17,963 nucleotides of DNA from Candidatus Heimdallarchaeota archaeon (GTDB lineage: Archaea > Asgardarchaeota > Heimdallarchaeia > Heimdallarchaeales > Kariarchaeaceae). This document shows, in pieces, positions 15,145 to 17,963 of the stretch. Position numbers and translations under genes: made by a program. Below the pieces are notes generated by a model that was not told the DNA's origin, ran no database searches, and saw only the letters and a program-made list of their open reading frames with translations. The stretch spans positions 1-17,963 of the forward strand of contig JAOUKW010000029.1 in assembly GCA_029882335.1 (NCBI GenBank), in the 5' to 3' direction. Within the stretch, counting starts at the first letter, position 1, and each line of letters begins with the position of its first letter.

Positions 15145-17963
15145 ATGAGAAAATTTACAAATAAAACCCTAGTTTGGTTATCATTCTCCATGATTGTGTT
15201 ATTAACAAATTCATCGGCAGTAATGGGTAATCAGTTAGGTTTAGACGTAACAATGAATGCTCTCAATTCAAATCCAAATATAGAATTTGCTAATGTAGCT
15301 GCTGGTATCGGCACTGCTACTTACTCTTCTGTATTCGTTTTTGGAGGGCATGATGGAAGTGCATTACCGGTGGCTGTTGATGGTGCTGGCTTTGCAGAAA
15401 CAACTGCATGGTTTATAGCATATATCAATCAAACCGAGTTTAGTACATATTTGAATAGAGCCCCAGCTCCCGTAAGTGGTGCTGATGGTTTATCTTTAAC
15501 ATTAACATATCCAGAATCTACATCTGCTGCTGCTGCTTTGGGTTATGCAGGTAGCGCAGCTGCATCTTTTGAATCAGTATATGGAGTAACATTTAATTTA
15601 ATTTCATTTACTACATCAGGAGCAAAAGTAGTTGTCTGGCATACTGAAACCGCACCATTTGCATCTGTAGCAGGTCATGTTGAAACTGCAACATCTAATG
15701 GTTATGCATCATTATTTGATACAAATACAGTTACCACATCTCCAGTTGGCTGGGCTGGTTATGGTGTAAGAACCATAGTAAACCAAAAAGTTGGAATGCT
15801 CGGTATGGGATGGGTAAATCCTAATGGAATTACACAATCCGGTTCTGTTTATACATTAAGTTCTTCAAATATTTTTGGATCCGTAATTTCACCAAATACA
15901 GGTTTTGGTTTAAGTAGAATTAAATATTCTTTCCCATATCCAATTACTCCTGTTACCAATGGAATTACTCCAGTAACATCTAATCCATTACCTCACGTAA
16001 CTGGTGTTATGCAATGGGATCAAAGACACCCTATTACAGGATATAGTCTTGGTTCAGCAGCTAATTATCAAGTAGATTACACATTAGGTATGGATGTAGC
16101 ATTCCCCAATGTTCAAAATGAAATGGTTGTTGATCAAGCATTATTAGAATCACAAGGTATCTTAGATGTTACATTTAACTTAGAAAATATTGGTGGTGCA
16201 AATGCAACTGATATTGGTGTTCACCTACCAGTAGGTGATTACTTCCCTATGTTAAATAATTCTGATCTAAAAATATGGTCTATTCGACCTGAATATGATT
16301 TAGATGAAACTTTTACAACCACAATTTCTATTAAAACTGAAGTCGGAGGTGTTGTTACCTCTACTGATACATTAGTTGTTGTAAGTGGATGGTATGTTAA
16401 TGCAGGTACATCAAATCTAGCACATTGGAATACTGGTACAACCAGTCTTGTATTAGCTAGTCAAACTGTTTTGACTGTTACTACTAAATTGCTATTAGAT
16501 GCTCCACAAGGACTACCACAATTCTTACTCGATGCAATCAATGCACATTTAACACTTCCCGTCACTGATCTTAGTGTTGTAGGAGATGCATTGCCAAATA
16601 TTTTGAATGACACTTTCTGGAACGGTTTTACAACCATATATCAACAACAATCTATCTTCAACGTAGATCTTGGTGACTTTACCCTTGAAGAAAGACAATT
16701 TGGTACTTCATCCGATAACGCAGTTAATGTTTGGTTCTTATCCGCAAATGTTGATGTATTGACACCTGGACAAACCACCTCATTAAACTTCAGAGTAACA
16801 GATATTCCTACTGCAAGCAGTGGATTATATGATTTTGCATTAATGAAGTTAAGAAGTGAACAAGGTACTAATTTCCCCTATGCAAATATATCATCTTCAA
16901 CCCAAAATTATGAAGACTTTATGCAATATTTATTTGAATTACATAGCTTTGATGGTCGTCCATTATCCTTTGGTTTTGATACAAATATCCAATTCGGCCC
17001 ATTAGCTGCACCAATGACTTATACACATGCTAATTACTTCTCCTACGGTGCATTTGTAAGTTATGCAAATGATCAAGGATTTCCATTCTTTGGTATGTCA
17101 AATGGTCAAAATGTGCAAATTGCAGATGATGAATCTTTAGTTAGTGCAACTGTTTCATTAGACCAACAAGTCTATAATCCTGGTGATACTAAAACAATTA
17201 CAACCAACTTAAGAGTAAGTGGAACTGAAGCAAGTAATGTAGTTGTTCATTTATATCAAGCATCTCTTGGAAGAGATTGGAGATTTGAAAGAGTCGAAAA
17301 GGTTGGTGAAATCAATGCAGGTAATTTAGCTGCAAGTGTAACACCTTATTCATATACCACTCAAATAACTGCAGATAGTTACTTAGGTTACTCTCCTGTT
17401 TTTGCTGTTGTTGAATTTGATAGTGATGCTGGACAAGGTCCAGAACCCGTTACTGATTTCTTTGAGATGGGTGTAACATCATTTGAAGCTGGTGGAGAAG
17501 CACATCACATCCTCCTTTCCACATTAACTGGATCATTATTGGTTGATGCTGATGCAACTGAACTAAATCCTTCAATCGCTGTTCCCCGAGTTGAATTAAC
17601 TACCAGTACAGACCCTGTTGATACATCTAGCCTATATGTTGGAGATCAATTTACAGTAACTGTTACTATGACAAATGTTGGTGAAGCAGAAACTACTGCA
17701 TATTATGGTCAGGCGTATGAAACTGCAGGTTTAACCTTGGTTGATTACACTTATACTACAGGTGCAGTTGGTGTTGATGATACATTTGGTGACTACGGTT
17801 TCATTGGTGTCGGAAGTATTAATCTCGGTGTAGGTGCAAGTGCTACTGTAACAATGACTTTTGAAGTTGTAGGTGCAACAACTCTCCCCTCCCCGACAGT
17901 TTACTTTACCATCCTTGGTGAGTCATCTTTAGGTGATACTGTAGATACTGGTGTTGGTATTGA
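15145..17963 (+). CDS. Large secreted surface protein, S-layer candidate (partial, runs off right edge)
   Basis: An open frame of 939 codons with no stop before the window ends, so the true protein is longer. It starts with a classical signal peptide: MRKFTNK, a hydrophobic core, then TNSSAVMG (about residues 1-28). The mature part is rich in Thr, Ser, Ala, Gly, Val and Asn. It contains no cysteine that I can find and only about nine lysines beyond the signal peptide, despite the AT-rich genome. Ig-like repeats of the CARDB/DUF11 type are suggested around residues 337-370 (FNLENIGGANATDIGVH), 666-706 and 816-858 (VTVTMTNVGEAETTAYYG). The codon style (many TTC, TAC, AAC and GAC codons, high G+C) differs from the neighbours and resembles a highly expressed gene. 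Ribosome site GAGGAT supports the ATG at 15145. An abundant S-layer-like cell-surface protein is the likely role; no enzyme motif is seen. Confidence 0.75.
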   Translation, partial: MRKFTNKTLVWLSFSMIVLLTNSSAVMGNQLGLDVTMNALNSNPNIEFANVAAGIGTATYSSVFVFGGHDGSALPVAVDGAGFAETTAWFIAYINQTEFSTYLNRAPAPVSGADGLSLTLTYPESTSAAAALGYAGSAAASFESVYGVTFNLISFTTSGAKVVVWHTETAPFASVAGHVETATSNGYASLFDTNTVTTSPVGWAGYGVRTIVNQKVGMLGMGWVNPNGITQSGSVYTLSSSNIFGSVISPNTGFGLSRIKYSFPYPITPVTNGITPVTSNPLPHVTGVMQWDQRHPITGYSLGSAANYQVDYTLGMDVAFPNVQNEMVVDQALLESQGILDVTFNLENIGGANATDIGVHLPVGDYFPMLNNSDLKIWSIRPEYDLDETFTTTISIKTEVGGVVTSTDTLVVVSGWYVNAGTSNLAHWNTGTTSLVLASQTVLTVTTKLLLDAPQGLPQFLLDAINAHLTLPVTDLSVVGDALPNILNDTFWNGFTTIYQQQSIFNVDLGDFTLEERQFGTSSDNAVNVWFLSANVDVLTPGQTTSLNFRVTDIPTASSGLYDFALMKLRSEQGTNFPYANISSSTQNYEDFMQYLFELHSFDGRPLSFGFDTNIQFGPLAAPMTYTHANYFSYGAFVSYANDQGFPFFGMSNGQNVQIADDESLVSATVSLDQQVYNPGDTKTITTNLRVSGTEASNVVVHLYQASLGRDWRFERVEKVGEINAGNLAASVTPYSYTTQITADSYLGYSPVFAVVEFDSDAGQGPEPVTDFFEMGVTSFEAGGEAHHILLSTLTGSLLVDADATELNPSIAVPRVELTTSTDPVDTSSLYVGDQFTVTVTMTNVGEAETTAYYGQAYETAGLTLVDYTYTTGAVGVDDTFGDYGFIGVGSINLGVGASATVTMTFEVVGATTLPSPTVYFTILGESSLGDTVDTGVGI

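Noticed and set aside
1..17963. CRISPR arrays, insertion sequences, tRNA genes and att sites
   Set aside because: Reading through the window I saw no regularly spaced repeats, no transposase-like frame, no terminal inverted repeats and no cloverleaf. A tool-based scan was not possible.

Overview
The window is AT-rich DNA from an archaeon. The evidence is two TadC/FlaJ-type membrane proteins, prepilin-like proteins with archaeal-type leaders (Arg-Gly-Gln before a hydrophobic helix), AT-rich TATA-like boxes upstream of genes, several TTG/GTG start candidates and an SEC59/VTE5-type polyprenol kinase. A small three-helix protein resembling the eukaryotic ER insertase subunit EMC6, together with the general gene style, makes an Asgard (Promethearchaeota-like) lineage my best guess. 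That placement is inference; no rRNA or ribosomal protein is present to fix it.

Layout. Positions 1-1013 carry no convincing protein gene but hold an island of higher G+C (about 350-645) that I read as the RNase P RNA, from P2, P3 and P4 pairings and the conserved blocks. Positions 1014-5970 are a type IV pilus-like cluster on the + strand: two T2SSF membrane platform proteins, a small coiled-coil protein with a ten-glycine tract, then three tightly packed prepilin-like proteins. The motor ATPase and the prepilin peptidase are not in the window. Positions 6064-6942 hold an EMC6-like membrane protein and an unknown acidic protein. Positions 6926-9939 are three minus-strand genes: an unknown protein, a CTP-dependent polyprenol/phytol kinase-like membrane protein, and a cytoplasmic transglutaminase-fold protein with an intact Cys-His-Asp triad. 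Positions 10123-13241 are + strand genes: histidyl-tRNA synthetase with an enlarged central region, then a metallo-beta-lactamase-fold hydrolase abutting a PfkB-family sugar kinase with no gap. Positions 13238-14782 (minus) are a CrtI/retinol-saturase-like flavoprotein split by one in-frame TAA. From 15145 to the right edge runs the first 939 codons of a very large secreted protein, cysteine-free and extremely lysine-poor, with a codon style unlike its neighbours; it is probably an abundant cell-surface (S-layer-like) protein.

How they fit together. The cluster at 1014-5970 and the giant secreted protein both concern the cell envelope. The polyprenol kinase and the CrtI-like enzyme concern isoprenoid chemistry. 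HisRS and the RNase P RNA are housekeeping. The points most worth following up are the RNase P RNA candidate, the ATPase-less pilus cluster with its polyglycine coiled-coil protein, the EMC6-like protein, the interrupted flavoprotein and the compositionally extreme surface protein.
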